A stretch of 64,000 nt of DNA from Phytophthora colocasiae (lineage: Eukaryota; Oomycota; Peronosporomycetes; Peronosporales; Peronosporaceae): positions 496,001 to 560,000 of the forward strand of contig JAGKQI010000054.1 in NCBI GenBank assembly GCA_018806915.1, written 5' to 3'. This document shows, piece by piece, positions 10,311-22,250 of this stretch. Both the position numbers and the translations under genes were made by a program. The notes under the pieces were generated by a model. The model was not told the origin of the DNA. It saw nothing but the letters and a program-made list of their open reading frames with translations, and searched no databases. Position 1 is the first letter of the stretch; the number at the start of each line of letters is the position of its first letter.

Positions 10311-13300
10311 CTAATTCCGCTGCTTTCCGATGCACAAGTGTCCCGAAAGCTGCTTGTTGGGGTCACGCTCTTCGTATTCAGTGAGGAAAAGCACGCGCAA
10401 GACGTCAACTAGCGCCTCCCGCTGTTTTTTCTGCTCCTTCGACTCTGTTTTGCTGTACGGCGGCGTCTGGAGACTGGCGTCGATGGTTTCTACCACCTCT
10501 TGGCGGATTTCCTGTAATAAAGCGGCCGAACGGAATGAGCTCTGGAAAACCACCCAGTCGTTCACTCGCAGCCCAATCGTCTCGTTACCGGCCTTGTCCT
10601 TGCGTCGCAATTGCGGCAGTGGGTCCAATGCGTAGCTGAATAGACAGACAGCTAACGGAAGCACAAGACTGGAAGCTGGAAGATAGACCTGTGATGTGTG
10701 GAGCTTCACTGCGTATGTGAGAAAACTGCTCGCTCGGAAACTCGCCACTTTGTAGTTAATCGATCCTGGATGTACCACCACAACGCCATGGTCTCGTTCA
10801 CGGAGCACTGCGCGCTTGGGGCCATACGCTGCCGGTGGCTCTGCGTGCACCAAGTTCGGGGCTAGACCAGCATACAGAACGGCAGAAATCGTTGCTAATT
10901 GCTGCAGATTCATCCGTTCATCTCCTTCTGACTCAGAATTTGGTAAGAAACCAAGTTGGGCCACAAGGCCTCGGAACTGTCGCTTCAGCTGACTCAGCTC
11001 ACGGAGTCCTCGCTGGCTCAAGAAGTTTTGGTGGCAAAAGCTCTTCTCATTTACTTCGCTGCTCTTGTTCTGCACAACGTATCGCCAGGCTTCAAAAGCA
11101 TTTACGTCCGTAAGAAGATCACTGGCTCCAACGGCGAAGTGTTGGCGAGCCTGTTTCATATCACTCTGACGACCAAAAGGAGCAACAAAAGGAGATTTCG
11201 TTTCCAGAACGGCAGCACACGTACTGGCTGCGTCAAATACACCGAAGATTGCTCCAAGAAGCAGCAGCTTGCCCACCTTCACGTCCACCGGTAATCTGGC
11301 CAAGTGAGCTCCCAACTTTGTCAGTGCTTCGTCCTCGCGAGTAAGTGCACCAATCTCGAACAGTTCCTCCAGCGCGTCACGGATACTTGCGTCGTCCGGC
11401 GGGTCCAAGCACGCGCGGAGGAACTCTCCACATCCGTCTTTCTGGTCGCCGTCCACGCCAAACGTCTTGATCTGCAGACACAGTGAGGTCAATGGTGCGC
11501 GGCGAATCTCAGGAACAGGCTGCTCGAGCATCACGGAGCGGAAAACAGACTGCGGGAAAAGACGGAAACACGAGCCTCCACTCGTACGGCCTGCACGACC
11601 TGCGCGCTGCTTGGCATTGGCTCTGGCGACCCAAATCTCGTCCAGAACGTTGGTGCGGCGTTGGGCATCGTGGCTCATTTGCTTCACGCGTCCAGTGTCG
11701 ATCACAACTTTCACGTCATCGATGGTCAAAGAGGTTTCAGCGATGTTGGTGGCAGCGATGACACGGATAACACCGGAACGTTGTCGGAAGATCCTTTGCT
11801 GTTCTTGAGCTGAAAGAGACGAGTGAAGTGGCAGGAACTCGAATTCTCGGCCGTGTGGATCATGGCGAAGGAGACGGCTTCCTTCCAGCAGATCCAGCAG
11901 GGATGTGATCTCTTGAAGACCAGGAAGGAAAACAAGCACCGACGCACTCTTTCTGCCCTTTTTCGAGAGTGAAAGAAGCTCCGTTTCCGTAGTGATATGC
12001 TCCAGAAGCGCTTGAATGAGCTCGTAGTTGACTACGGACGGGTCCAGACGCTCCAGAGCGACTAGAGTAGATTCGCTGTACTTTTCAGCCAACATTCGCT
12101 GTGTTTCACTCGCAGTTTTGGTGGAAGAACCTGTTGACGAAGTCCACGAGACCTGTTGGGTGTAGGAGGTTCCGCCGCGACCGGAAATCGTCACTTGCGT
12201 CGAGTTTCGGTCCGAGCCAGTGTTATCCACAGCCACATAAGCTGGGGATTCTTCATCCACAACAAACTGGGTCTTCTCGAGTACATCTTCGAGGTAGAAT
12301 TGCTCCACTGGGAACGTTCGACCAGGAACTTCAATCATTGGACACACCGCAGCACCACCAAAGTACTGCTGGAAGCTGGCGGCGTTGAGCGTTGCGCTCA
12401 TGAGAATCACTTTTAGCGGTGGCAACGTGCCTCCAAATTTCCGCTGTCGAGCAGCGTTGCCTTCAGCGAGAAATTGGCGCAGCATAGCTAACAACACATC
12501 ACTCTGAAGATCGCGCTCGTGTACTTCGTCCACAATTACATGGCTCACCTCCTCACTTAACGTGAGTGGATCCTGGAGCTTCCGGAGTAAAATACCAGTG
12601 GTGCAGAACAGCAATCGCGTACGGCGCGTCATCCGCGTCTCGAGGCGAATCTGAAATCCCGTAAGCGAGTCGCCCGTACCCATGTTTGCCTCCCCAAGCT
12701 CTTCAGATACGCGCTCTGCCAGACTAATCGCAGCCAGTCGACGAGGCTGCGTACACACAATCTGCCCACGGGCTCCTCCACGCTCAGACAGCAAGAGGTC
12801 TTCGAGTAAGAATTGCGGTACCTGCGTACTTTTACCACACCCAGTCTCGCCGGATATCAGGATCACATCGTGGTTTGACAGCTGCTCAATAACTTCCTTC
12901 TTAAACGACGCAATCGGCAAAGTTTCGCGCTGTTGGAGCTTTGATCGGTACGCACCTGAGCGAATTTGCTTCTGAAGTTGTTCACGTAGCTGTTGAGACA
13001 GTTCCAACGCAGCTTTGCGATCGCTTTCGCTCTCTTCTTCTACTTCAATTTCGTCCACAGACGCGGTGATAGACTCAGCAAGTTCTTCAACCTTTGTCGC
13101 CTCCTCATCAGATAAATCCGCGTCCCAATCGTCGACGCTCCAGTCCTCCAGCGCATTCTCAACGTCTTCGCCCTCCGCTTTTTTCGCTGAGACAGAGGGT
13201 TTCTCTGTTGGTGCTGGTACTTCTACCACAGCCTTCTTTTCAGCGATCTCTGCGGGAAGGGTATTGAAAATCTCGGTCAAAAGCTCGTCTTGTTCGTCAC

Positions 13301-14981
13301 GATCGGCTGCTGCCACCGCCGCCTCGCTATCTTGCTTCTCTTTAACCCATTGCTGCCACATATCACGGTACACTGGGGGCAGGACACGATACAGAGGCAG
13401 GTCGGGCGACAGATCAAATAAGGTGCTTGTAGCCACAGCATCCTTGGCGTCTGAAATGGAGTCGAACCCTTGAGCTGTGTCACTAGCGTTTCTCACAGTC
13501 ACTTCATGTTTGCCTTGATTTTTGCTGGCGAGAATCACAGAATAGAGATGGCCTCCTCCTGGGGCTCGAGGCAACTTCTTGTACTGAGGCTTCTGTAAAC
13601 CGTTCTTTCGGCAGTACTGCTCCAGGTGATCACGTGGAGACTTTCCAGTCCATGGTGCTCCAGCAGCAGTTTGTGCTTGAGCAGCTTGGGCTACAGCTGC
13701 CTGAGCTTTCAGCATGTTGCGACCTTTTTTGTTTTTCCCTCCTTTCCCTTTCTTGCCCTTTGACGCTGCCAGATCCGCTATTGCTTGGGCAGCAATCAAA
13801 GCAGCCGTGTCGACAGCAGCGCTCTTCTTGATCTCTGCAGCACTCACCACAGTAGCCTCAGCTTCTTCCAGGAGCCCAAACATGCCGCCGTCGACATCAT
13901 CCTCATCGTTTCCAGCTTGAACTGGCATATTCGATTCCTCGATCTGCTCCAGAAGTGCCTCATCCTTTTGCTTCGACACTTCAATCGCATCATGCCCCTC
14001 CTCCTCATCTGCTATGCCAAGTGCTAAAGACAGAAGTTCATCGTCAGCATCTTCTACTCCAGGATTGGATGGAACTGGAGGTTCGGCTTCCTGTGGAACA
14101 GGTGTAGTCTTTGGGACTGACTTGTTTTCTGAATTGTCCTTCTTCTCCTTCCTTTGTTGCTGCTGCATTGGATCCCTCCACCCACGGGCCAGCAATTTAC
14201 GTCTTGTATCCTGGATCTGCTCGTTTAGCTCGCGTGCCTTCTGCTTGTCACCGCTCTTGGTTTTTTTCTTGCTCTTTCGCTCTTTCATGCGGTTAAGCGC
14301 AGCGACCAACTCATTGAAGCGTTTCTCCAGTTCCCCCAGCTCGCGTGCTTCAGGTGATACTTCAGCTTCTCGTCTAGCCATCTCTTCTTCTCGGGCTGCC
14401 ATATTCAGGACATACTGCTGTGTCCACGATAGCGCTTCAGTCTGCTTCGAATCAACCTTGCCTTCGTCCTGGATGGCAAGTTTCTCCTGTATTTTCTCCT
14501 GGTCCGTTTCTTCCTCTTGGTCCAACGTATCATCTGTCTTCTTCTCCTTCTTCTTTCTTTGCTGATCTTTCTCCTTCACAGGATAGTTAACTTCAGCCAC
14601 CAGCTCTCCACTGCCCTCTTCTTCATCTTTTAAAGTCTGTAGTGTCGTGGGTAGAGCACGCAACGTCGGCGGTAGTTCGTCGCTCGCGTATTGCAGCGCT
14701 AAGAAGTTCAAAGCGTCCTCCAGTGAATTGGTGTAGGTCAGTGCCTCCTTGCTCAGCTCCTGAGACGCGCCGTAGTCCTCACGCAGAGAGCGCAACGCCC
14801 GCGCCAGCTTCTTCTTGGTTCGCTGCTGCAGTTGCACATCCGCTGGCTCAGAGGAAGAGGGCAAGACGCCCGGGCGGAAGCGCGTGCGCTGTTCAGCTCG
14901 GCGAGACAACAACAGACCGTCATGCACGAGCTGCTCCAGGTCGCGCCGGAACTCGAAGCCGCGCTCTGCATTGGACGCCAT
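10311..14981 (-). CDS. DEAH-box RNA helicase, DHX29/DHX57-like
   Basis: A single 1556-aa ORF from the ATG at 14979-14981; an in-frame upstream ATG at 15065 would add 28 residues of unlikely sequence. The first ~650 residues are charged and low complexity (K/E/Q-rich) with a small dsRNA-binding-like patch (HLEQYCRKNGLQKPQYKKLP) near 480-500. The helicase core follows: motif I GETGCGKST near 707, motif II DEVH near 812, motif III SATL, motif VI with RAGRAGR near 1125, then the DEAH winged-helix, ratchet and OB-fold tail. DEAH proteins with long N-termini include DHX29 (translation initiation on structured mRNAs) and DHX36/57. Assignment to DHX29 is inference from architecture. Confidence 0.93.
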   Translation of the reverse strand: MASNAERGFEFRRDLEQLVHDGLLLSRRAEQRTRFRPGVLPSSSEPADVQLQQRTKKKLARALRSLREDYGASQELSKEALTYTNSLEDALNFLALQYASDELPPTLRALPTTLQTLKDEEEGSGELVAEVNYPVKEKDQQRKKKEKKTDDTLDQEEETDQEKIQEKLAIQDEGKVDSKQTEALSWTQQYVLNMAAREEEMARREAEVSPEARELGELEKRFNELVAALNRMKERKSKKKTKSGDKQKARELNEQIQDTRRKLLARGWRDPMQQQQRKEKKDNSENKSVPKTTPVPQEAEPPVPSNPGVEDADDELLSLALGIADEEEGHDAIEVSKQKDEALLEQIEESNMPVQAGNDEDDVDGGMFGLLEEAEATVVSAAEIKKSAAVDTAALIAAQAIADLAASKGKKGKGGKNKKGRNMLKAQAAVAQAAQAQTAAGAPWTGKSPRDHLEQYCRKNGLQKPQYKKLPRAPGGGHLYSVILASKNQGKHEVTVRNASDTAQGFDSISDAKDAVATSTLFDLSPDLPLYRVLPPVYRDMWQQWVKEKQDSEAAVAAADRDEQDELLTEIFNTLPAEIAEKKAVVEVPAPTEKPSVSAKKAEGEDVENALEDWSVDDWDADLSDEEATKVEELAESITASVDEIEVEEESESDRKAALELSQQLREQLQKQIRSGAYRSKLQQRETLPIASFKKEVIEQLSNHDVILISGETGCGKSTQVPQFLLEDLLLSERGGARGQIVCTQPRRLAAISLAERVSEELGEANMGTGDSLTGFQIRLETRMTRRTRLLFCTTGILLRKLQDPLTLSEEVSHVIVDEVHERDLQSDVLLAMLRQFLAEGNAARQRKFGGTLPPLKVILMSATLNAASFQQYFGGAAVCPMIEVPGRTFPVEQFYLEDVLEKTQFVVDEESPAYVAVDNTGSDRNSTQVTISGRGGTSYTQQVSWTSSTGSSTKTASETQRMLAEKYSESTLVALERLDPSVVNYELIQALLEHITTETELLSLSKKGRKSASVLVFLPGLQEITSLLDLLEGSRLLRHDPHGREFEFLPLHSSLSAQEQQRIFRQRSGVIRVIAATNIAETSLTIDDVKVVIDTGRVKQMSHDAQRRTNVLDEIWVARANAKQRAGRAGRTSGGSCFRLFPQSVFRSVMLEQPVPEIRRAPLTSLCLQIKTFGVDGDQKDGCGEFLRACLDPPDDASIRDALEELFEIGALTREDEALTKLGAHLARLPVDVKVGKLLLLGAIFGVFDAASTCAAVLETKSPFVAPFGRQSDMKQARQHFAVGASDLLTDVNAFEAWRYVVQNKSSEVNEKSFCHQNFLSQRGLRELSQLKRQFRGLVAQLGFLPNSESEGDERMNLQQLATISAVLYAGLAPNLVHAEPPAAYGPKRAVLRERDHGVVVVHPGSINYKVASFRASSFLTYAVKLHTSQVYLPASSLVLPLAVCLFSYALDPLPQLRRKDKAGNETIGLRVNDWVVFQSSFRSAALLQEIRQEVVETIDASLQTPPYSKTESKEQKKQREALVDVLRVLFLTEYEERDPNKQLSGHLCIGKQRN

Positions 14982-15222
14982 CGCAATAATTGTGATTTTT
15001 TGGTCCAGATTATTGAGTTGCAAAGCTGGTACTAGACCAAATATATTTGGTCCTAAATGGTACATATATAGGATGAGCTACATCGTACCTCTTCTACAAG
15101 GCAATTATACTGCGCAGTGAGCGACAGATATTAAAGTGACGTTAATATATGTCCCTCAGTGTACACATACAAATGCTACATAGAACAGCACCGACCAGAT
15201 CCCGATGGCCGCACCAATCATA

Positions 15223-15681
15223 TTACAAACGTTGTAGTAGTAACAGTAACATAGACATAGTTGTAATGAACAGGACGGTGGTAAGAGGTGGCGGATATAC
15301 ACGTCGTAGGTTGCAGACCACCTCGTGAACTAAGGGCAGCGACTTTGCGTTAAATTTGAAGGTCTCATATGTTCGTGCTGGAAAATGAGGCACCATAGGC
15401 CACTCAAAGCCCAGCAGTATCATTTTAGCGAGTAGCATCGACTCCGCCAGCTTCGCGTCTGCGTCAGACATTGCCAGGCCAAACAAGAACTCCACCGACC
15501 CCCCCCCACCCCTACAGCGAAATCTCCACTTGCAGCAGCGTGTTTCCCTACGCGTCGAGTCAGGTTGAACGACCGGCCTATCTTCATGACGAAGAATGGG
15601 CCAACGTCCAAGCTGTTGTTGAACGATACCCTGCTTCTCCAATGAATCTGTTACTGTGATAACATCAGTTGGCATTAGCAC
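15223..15681 (-). pseudogene. decayed GIY-YIG/T5orf172-like ORF fragment
   Basis: The C-terminal half (EFLFGLAMSDADAKLAES, then LPLVHEVVCNLRRVYP) aligns by eye with the ORF at 36084-37100 (KFLFGLELQ..., LPLIHDVVCAVRFVYP). A neighbouring frame over 15420-15611 carries MKIGRSFNLTRRVGKHA, the K-[IV]-G-x-S...R core of the domain, so one frameshift splits it near a C-run at 15500. No start or complete domain remains. It abuts a transposase fragment at 15665. Confidence 0.55.
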
Positions 15682-15958
15682 TTTCCCAAATGTGCACTTC
15701 GTGGTTCATCTGCGACTTCATGAAAGTCACCAGGGCAGGTGTGAAAGGAAAACTCTCCTTTTGTTCCTGCCCCTTTGTCGTCTTCGACAGCTTGTCCCCC
15801 TTGAAGGCGCGCAGCCTTTTGCGAGCTCGCCACCAACTGTCCACCGATGCGGGTGGATAGCCAAGTTCGTCAATGGCCTCGGGCAAACCGATCGCCTCGA
15901 TACGGGCAATGGCAGCAAGCTTTTCTTTTACGGCGAATGTCGTCTGCTTGCGTGTCAT
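15665..15958 (-). pseudogene. N-terminal HTH fragment of a DDE transposase (pogo/CENP-B-like)
   Basis: A 97-residue ORF starting MTRKQTTFAVKEKLAAI with a helix-turn-helix-like pattern (AIDELGYPPASVDSWWR). It then has a basic linker and FPFTPALVTFMKSQ, an arrangement seen in oomycete and fungal DDE transposases of the pogo/Jerky type. The catalytic domain is missing; the reading frame runs straight into the GIY-YIG-like remnant. The family assignment is by general resemblance only. Confidence 0.4.
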
Positions 15959-17280
15959 TACGACCTTCTCGAAATGCTATAGTTTGCCGTCCTGAACCAG
16001 CATTTTGTTGGCGTCCATCCATTTTTTTTTAATTGGTAAAAAACGAAAACAATGCTGAGTTGATTGGTTCGATTTTTCTATGGGCACATCTTGAGATCCC
16101 GAGTTTTGTGTACGTCGAGTTTTTGTGTCGTTTCTGTAATCGGGACACATCGTATTCATGTCGGATGAATATTTTTGTCCAATGTTAAAATAATAACTGT
16201 TCTATTTGGTGATTAGAATCGAAACATGGTCTCCTCCGCATTATTGTTGTTTTCCTCCGGAGGCCATCAGCATCTCTTCTAGCTGTCTCTGTGCACGCTG
16301 CCGAGTATGTTTTACTGTCACCTCCTCTTGTTTCTTCTGGCGCCTTTGACGCGATTATTCGTGGACTAAAGATTGGCGGGACTGGATGTTAACATGCCCG
16401 AGGTCTGGATCGAGCACCACTCCGGCATCAAGCCTTGGGATGGCTACAGGAAGCGTGAGAGGAGCGCCACGAGTCATGAGTGCTGGTGAGAAGCAAAACG
16501 TGTGGAGAAGTTAAATGGCACCTGTCCAGTGGATTGCCAAGTGGCAATTCTATAACACCTGATAGTCAAAACGTTATCCCGTATGATGTGTCCCGATTAT
16601 TCATCTATTTGGTCCCCCTTATGCAGATTCAATGGCCCTCGACGGTATAGCGAATTTGCGCTGGAGCGGCTTTGGACTACGACGTTCTGCTGCACATTAC
16701 GGGCGAGATCTGTGCAGACAAAATACGAGAAACACCATTCATTTGTGAATCCAGCATCAGCAAATACATAATTCCACTCAGATTTGATCAATCGCACCTA
16801 GCCGAAGTCGAGTGTGGGTGTGCCACACATTTGGAATCCTGGCCTCTACGGCGCCACGCGGCACGGCATGCGCGCCGACGTTCTCGCGGCTCTTACAGAC
16901 GCTACACGGGTCGAACAGCTTCACGGGTGCGCTCTTTCGCTTCCTATTGATGTCAGCTCGGTGCGCGTATCCAGTTACCTCAGCAAATTCAAGTTGGTGA
17001 TGATGAAAGGGACCCGCAAGGGCAGCCATAATGCTGTCCGTGTATACTGCACTCTGCGGATAGCAGATAATGCAGAGTAGAAAGAGGTTACGAGCGGCCA
17101 CAAACAGCCAAGGTGTGATCATCGCTCGGGGTGAGCCGTAAAACGCGGTGGTAGGAGTTTGGTGCCGGCGAATACCAGGCTCAAGTGCGGTCGGTGGGTG
17201 GGGGGTGGGGGTGGGTGGGGGGGGGTGGGTGGGGGGCACAAACTTGTAATGTAAGCAATTGTCTGAGTTATATTGACTAG
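15959..17280. other. no recognisable gene; scattered short ORFs
   Basis: Short frames occur on both strands (for example 16814-17080 plus and 16597-16797 minus), but none shows a known domain. The plus frame at 16814-17080 (HIWNPGLYGATRHGMRADV) has protein-like composition and may be a remnant of a mobile element. A homopolymer T run at 16021-16030 and the G-rich tract below are the only clear features. Confidence 0.4.
17190..17237 (+). repeat. G-rich simple repeat (GGTGGG)n
   Basis: About 48 bases made almost only of G and T, with many runs of three or more G. It is compatible with G-quadruplex formation on the plus strand. Confidence 0.8.
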
Positions 17281-18850
17281 CTACTTACAGGCTATTGCTT
17301 TTACACTAACGCCAGTGCCCCATTGTTTGCAGGTAGTCCAGTGTTTCTCGCTGCGTTCACGGCGAGCTCGGTTACGGCAGCGGTACACGAGACGTGCGTG
17401 ACCGCAGAGGTCAAGCTGGACCCGCACGGACAGCCCGTATATGAGGTGGACACAGCAGCCAACTTTAAGAAACGCACGGAAGCAGCACGTCTGCGCAACA
17501 ACATCAACTTGCCAACCCGTTGCTGGTATGCCTGCCGTCTCCATCCTTGCCTTTTGAACGGAAAGGCTTGCCGTCACAGGCAGCTCCTCCTTCGTGGGTC
17601 GTACACGCGCTCGAGCGTGTCAGAAACTATGTGGTGAAGCGAACGGAGATTTTTCCCGGAATCAGCCACGAAGCCGAAGAGAGCCAGAACAAGCGACAGG
17701 GGGGACCTGTGATGCCCAGATCTGAGTCGAATCAGACGAGGGTACGATGGGTCCCGCCGGGGAACAGGCGGCAGGGACACCTGCGGAAGGTCAAGTGGGG
17801 CGGTGTTCGTTGGTGATCCAAGTTCTACCGGAAGAAAGAATGGGGAGATCAAGGGTGCCCTTGCGCGATCGACCATGGTGGAGTCCCAAGTGAGCATGAT
17901 CTTGGTTCACGGTTCACCCCGGCGCCCTGGAGTCTTCTAACCACGTGATCCTGATTCCCGGGGGGCGACGAAGCGGGATCACGCAGTGATCCTCTCCCGT
18001 TTAAGTACGAGATCAGCTCCCGATCAAGTTCAGCCCCAGGCCAGCCCCAGGCACGACGCAGACTCTTCTGATGGCCTGATCCGGATTCTCCGAGCGACGA
18101 CCAAGCGGGATCAGGTGGCGATCAAGTCCCGATTAAGTGCGAGATCAAGCTTCGGTTAAGTACGAGATCAAGCTTCGGTTAAGTACGAAATCGGCTCACG
18201 ATCAGGGCTAGGGGAGCCAAGCTAGGGATCAGCTAGGTAGCCAGTGTCATGTGATCGTAGGATAGTAAATCAGGATGGGATTAGTAGGCATAGGAATAAC
18301 CATAAACAGAATCGAATTTGCCCTGAACCACTCAAGTGTCTTCGCTACGCCTGGAACCGGGAACTACATTGGCCCTACAAGCGTCAAGAAGGTAGGGATA
18401 CGTGACCTAGTATAGCGGTTAAGTCTGGATAATATATTGGCCAGCTTTGCCCTATCTAGTGAACTATCCTTAAAGTGCATACATCGGATCGGAAGGAATT
18501 GGTTGTTTAGCCTGACGATCCCGTCGAATCTCACCCTCTCAAGACCCCCGCTAAAGGAAGCGGCAAGCAACGAAAGGAAGGGACCGAATCCCGAATACTG
18601 GACTATTGGAAGGCTTGGATCACGAACCAGGCACCCGGATTAAGGCTCGAGGACTCGCCTGCAACCGGGATCAAGTACCCCGAGGTGGAGTGAAGAACTT
18701 CCACGCTACCTCCAACCCCTGCGTTACGCAAGACTTTCTTCCGACCTACAAGACACCTTCAGAAGTCACCTAGAAGAGCGTAACTCGCCTACCGACGGGT
18801 ACACAAGGTGAAACTACACACAGCTAGATCACGGATCATCGGGGAATCCC
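17281..18850 (+). mobile_element. possible 3' end of an LTR retrotransposon and LTR-like tract
   Basis: An open frame at 17323-17600 (SSVTAAVHETCVTAEVKLD, TEAARLRNNINLPTRCW) reads into KRTEIFPGISHEAEE, then a purine tract ACAGGGGGGACC at about 17696-17707, directly followed by TGTGATGCC. A polypurine tract followed by TG is how a 3' LTR begins. The following ~1.1 kb is non-coding, with repeated GATCAAG/GATTAAGT words, and may be LTR sequence. No second LTR or reverse transcriptase is visible, so the call is tentative. Confidence 0.35.
18120..18195 (+). repeat. short tandem repeat, ~22-24 bp unit
   Basis: Three adjacent imperfect copies of a unit like GATCAAGCTTCGGTTAAGTA occur; the second and third are nearly identical. 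It lies in the LTR-like tract. Confidence 0.75.
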
Positions 18851-19046
18851 CTCCGTTAGTCAGTGTCTGGGCGCAAGTGGTGATCGAGACCTGCCTTAAC
18901 GAGATTTTGGCAGATCCCCTCCACCACAACTACATGCACAGTATTTGACGTCGCGGGCAGCTGCTCATCACATGTAAGAAAGCCAATGAAGTGCTTGAGA
19001 GGCATTGTCTCCGGATGGTCTTTGCTTTCGTCATCTCGCGCACGCG

Positions 19047-20437
19047 TCAAATCATATCCGGACGCGGTTGAATTTCAGTAGCGACTGGGCGTCCCCGAAC
19101 ACCCTCGGTTTTGACGCAGAGTAGGAGCTGATCAATGAGTGTGCCCATTTTGAGGCGAGCACGCAGTGTATAATCGCGCTTGATAGCACGGTTGAACTGC
19201 TCTACAGGATTGTTAGTAGCAGCAAAACCGCGTGGCGTGTGGAAGGCCTGCCAGCGATGGGACTTCGAGTTCAGCCACACCGACCTGAAGTAGGTAACGA
19301 AGGCGGTGAGTGAGGAAGCTTATCCCAGCTTTTCATGCACCGAGCTTTAGTAAGCTCCAACTCTGCCTCCGATGTAGCATAGTGCATATCCGCAATATCT
19401 CGAGCAACTTGAGCAGCAAGTGCTATAGGGATACCACGTGTATGTTTGTAGACGTTGGCAGCTACGTGAAAGTAGCACATCAAATTGACGAGTTCTTTAT
19501 CCGCGCCGAGCGCTGAGTCCACCGCATTACGCTGAGCTTTGTCCGCATCAGCCATGATGTAGCGAACTGAGAGCTGTTTGTTTGTCGCCAGTGTATACAT
19601 TCGACGGAGCATAGAGAGCACCTCAGCAAAATGATGCTCAGTTTGCTGAGAGAGAATGAAGAACGCCACTAGGTGAAAGGAGCTCATACAGTCGGAGATG
19701 CCCACAACCATAACCGGGTATTCCACCTGGCTCAACTTGTAGGTGGTATCTAGGTGGAGTACATAGGTTTCCGGATCGCGGTCAAGTCGGCGTAGCAGCA
19801 GCTTCGAGGACAGTCCGACAGCAAAGGTGTCCGCGTCAGAACCATGGCAAACAATTGCTTCCCCATTAGAATTAGAGCGCCATGTAAACGTGAAAGGGAC
19901 CCCTGGTTCTTCCTCTCCGCGGTATGCGTGCTCCCGGACCTTTGCCACGACATCATCGTGGTAATCGCCCCCATCGAGTTGAGCTCGGCGGTAGTACTGC
20001 ACGAAACGCTGCACGCTCGTCAGCTTCGGCATTACACCCTCCGCAACTTGGAAGCGCCTCACGATCCCGTTGTAGATATTCATAGGTTTGTGGTTGTAGC
20101 TGCACATGTCTCGGGCAAAAGCCTTCTTTTTCTCGGTCAAACGCGCCTCGCGGGGTGAGCGAAGAGGCGAAACGTGCTGGTTTGCCTCCCACAGATTCAC
20201 CACGTTCGACAGGATGCAGATCTGCACCCTTCCCTTCCATGGGCTACGGTTTTGCAGGACTTGCACTTGCACAGCAGCAGCTTCGTGCACATGTTATGTG
20301 GTGCCAGCTCGGAGCACAGCGAGCACGAGGTAAGATCGCTCTTCAACGTAGTCCTTCAAGGATTCCAGCAGCATGTTGCTGTTGTAGATGGAGAGGTCTT
20401 TAGCTACAAGGGCCCAAGCGATATTGGCGCGAGGCAT
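19047..20437 (-). pseudogene. Mutator-like (MULE) transposase, frameshifted
   Basis: The likely start is the ATG at 20437 (MPRANIAWALVAKDL). Then come at least two frame changes near 20290-20330, the main open part 20290-19271, and a C-terminal piece from about 19310 to 19047 in another frame. MULE features are HLDTTYKL...YPVMVVGISD, MADADKAQRNAVDSAL, CYFHVAANVYKH, and the C-terminal ATNNPVEQFNRAIKRDYTLR. The family moves DNA by a DDE mechanism. Terminal inverted repeats were not found by eye. It is broken, so probably inactive. Confidence 0.8.
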
Positions 20438-22250
20438 CGTTGCAGTGGGGTGGCGTAGATTGTAGCGAGGTGTATGTGTTGGTTGGGCGAGAAGCTAATG
20501 TGGTGAAAACGAGCTGCTTTTTGGGTCGCTATCGGATCCTTTCATTTGCTAAAAAGGTGAAATTTATACAATCTGGCTGGCTAATAATTTGGAAGTGCTA
20601 TGTAGGATGATTGGCTGTGGCAGTGATTCAAAAGTGTTGATGGCTTACCAACTGATACTGTACAAATATTGTCATTTGGTGCAACACACAGTACAACCAA
20701 GATTTGATTGGATAAAACAACGCAAGTCGTAACCAATGAGAGCATCCGATTGATCAGAAATACAACGTCGGTTGTAGATTCTAGTGTTGGTGATGTAAAT
20801 TGAGTGTACATGTAATTCGTACAATTTTGGTGTTTGCAGGCGTTGTCATCTGTGCAAGGTGACTAAGGTCCTGATCCGATAGAGGGGTGGATATATCCAG
20901 TCGTGACGAACGCACACGCCGACGACCATCACGACGGCATTTACCTGTGAGGAACTTTGGCTGCTTGGTCTGATGGAGGTGACACTCATGCCAATTCTGC
21001 ACGGGCACTTGGAGAGAACTGGCAAGATCAATGGAGAAGTCGGTTGCATTTGTACCGGTACGATCTCCTGTCGTCCCGCAAAGGCCCCCTTTACTCACTC
21101 AGCCACGACTTCTTCACTCTCATTACTCAACAATTTGCCGTCGCAGCCACTGAAGACTCATGGGTTTCGCCACCGCCTTAGTGCCTTGCTGTGTTGCACT
21201 CTGTGCTGGACGAGACGATTAATCATGGTTAAGTGCAGCCTTTTACCCAGCCTGAGCCGGTCACAATGTCTGAAAAGGCTGCGGCCAAGTTCAAACCTCA
21301 GCTGGGACAACTTCATATTGTAAAGGGATGCGCTACGCTATCAGCGATTAATGTCGCTAGGGAAATCACTGGGGGTCTCCAAGGCACGAAAGGGACGAGC
21401 GAATGCACAGAAGCACCTCTCGGATCTCAAGTGTACGATCGATCGGAAGGTATCAAGACAAGTGGGCCATAATGTTCGCAAAGTGTTTCCCCCCAAACTT
21501 CTGGAATGGTATGCTAAAGCGTCGGCGCGACAGGGCGATCGCGATTTTGTGGCTGGATAACCCTGCAGTGGAGACGCTGAAGCTTGTTGATATGTCCTTA
21601 TGACAACAAACTCTAGCTCTGCCAGGGTTCTTTATCATAGCTGAACAGGGGGAAGACCCGTACATTAGGACGGCGGAGATGCCTCGAGGAGGCTTTGCAG
21701 GTGTCCAGATCACTGTTAGAGAAAAGAATGCTGGGCCTAGGTACAACACAACCACCAGGGTTTCCCGCACGAAGTTCCAAGATCTCATCATGTGGAACCA
21801 ACTTACGAACTAAGCGCCTGGTTTCAGCAGATGTCAGGGATTCAAAAGTGCAATACAACTGACGATGGCCCCATGAAAGAGTTAACAGCGTACAACAACA
21901 ATGTTCATGACTAAGCAATAGCTTCAAAGACATTTGTCTCCAACTGACCCATATTAATTTCGACAGTAGGTGGGCACATTCGGACGTTAGTAAAGCTGCC
22001 AAGTCTGCAATTCCACCACGTAAACATCTTTGACTGATACCAGGTCAATTCATGTCGAATTCCCATGTCCGGGAGTGCAGAAATTTAGTCCTCCTGACAT
22101 CTTCACCCAGGTAATGTGCTCCACACTTGTTGTAGACGTTCACCTTGGGCGTGGATCTCCGCGATAACTGTTACCCAGTATCACTTGAAGGTACGAAAAA
22201 ATCTCTAGCATTTCGGGAGATACCCGATATGAGGAATCTGTTCATTAAAC
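20438..22250. other. no recognisable gene
   Basis: Several 60-130-codon frames overlap on both strands (such as 21233-21472 plus and 21613-22002 minus) without domains, splice logic or codon bias. I see nothing I can support here; it is probably decayed mobile DNA and the 3' flank of TM-A. Confidence 0.4.

Noticed and set aside
14014..14565. 183-codon plus-strand frame rich in serine
   Set aside because: Shadow of the K/E-rich N-terminus of the helicase gene.
16778..17239. 153-codon minus-strand frame
   Set aside because: Its start is the simple GGTGGG repeat translated as prolines; no domain in the rest.
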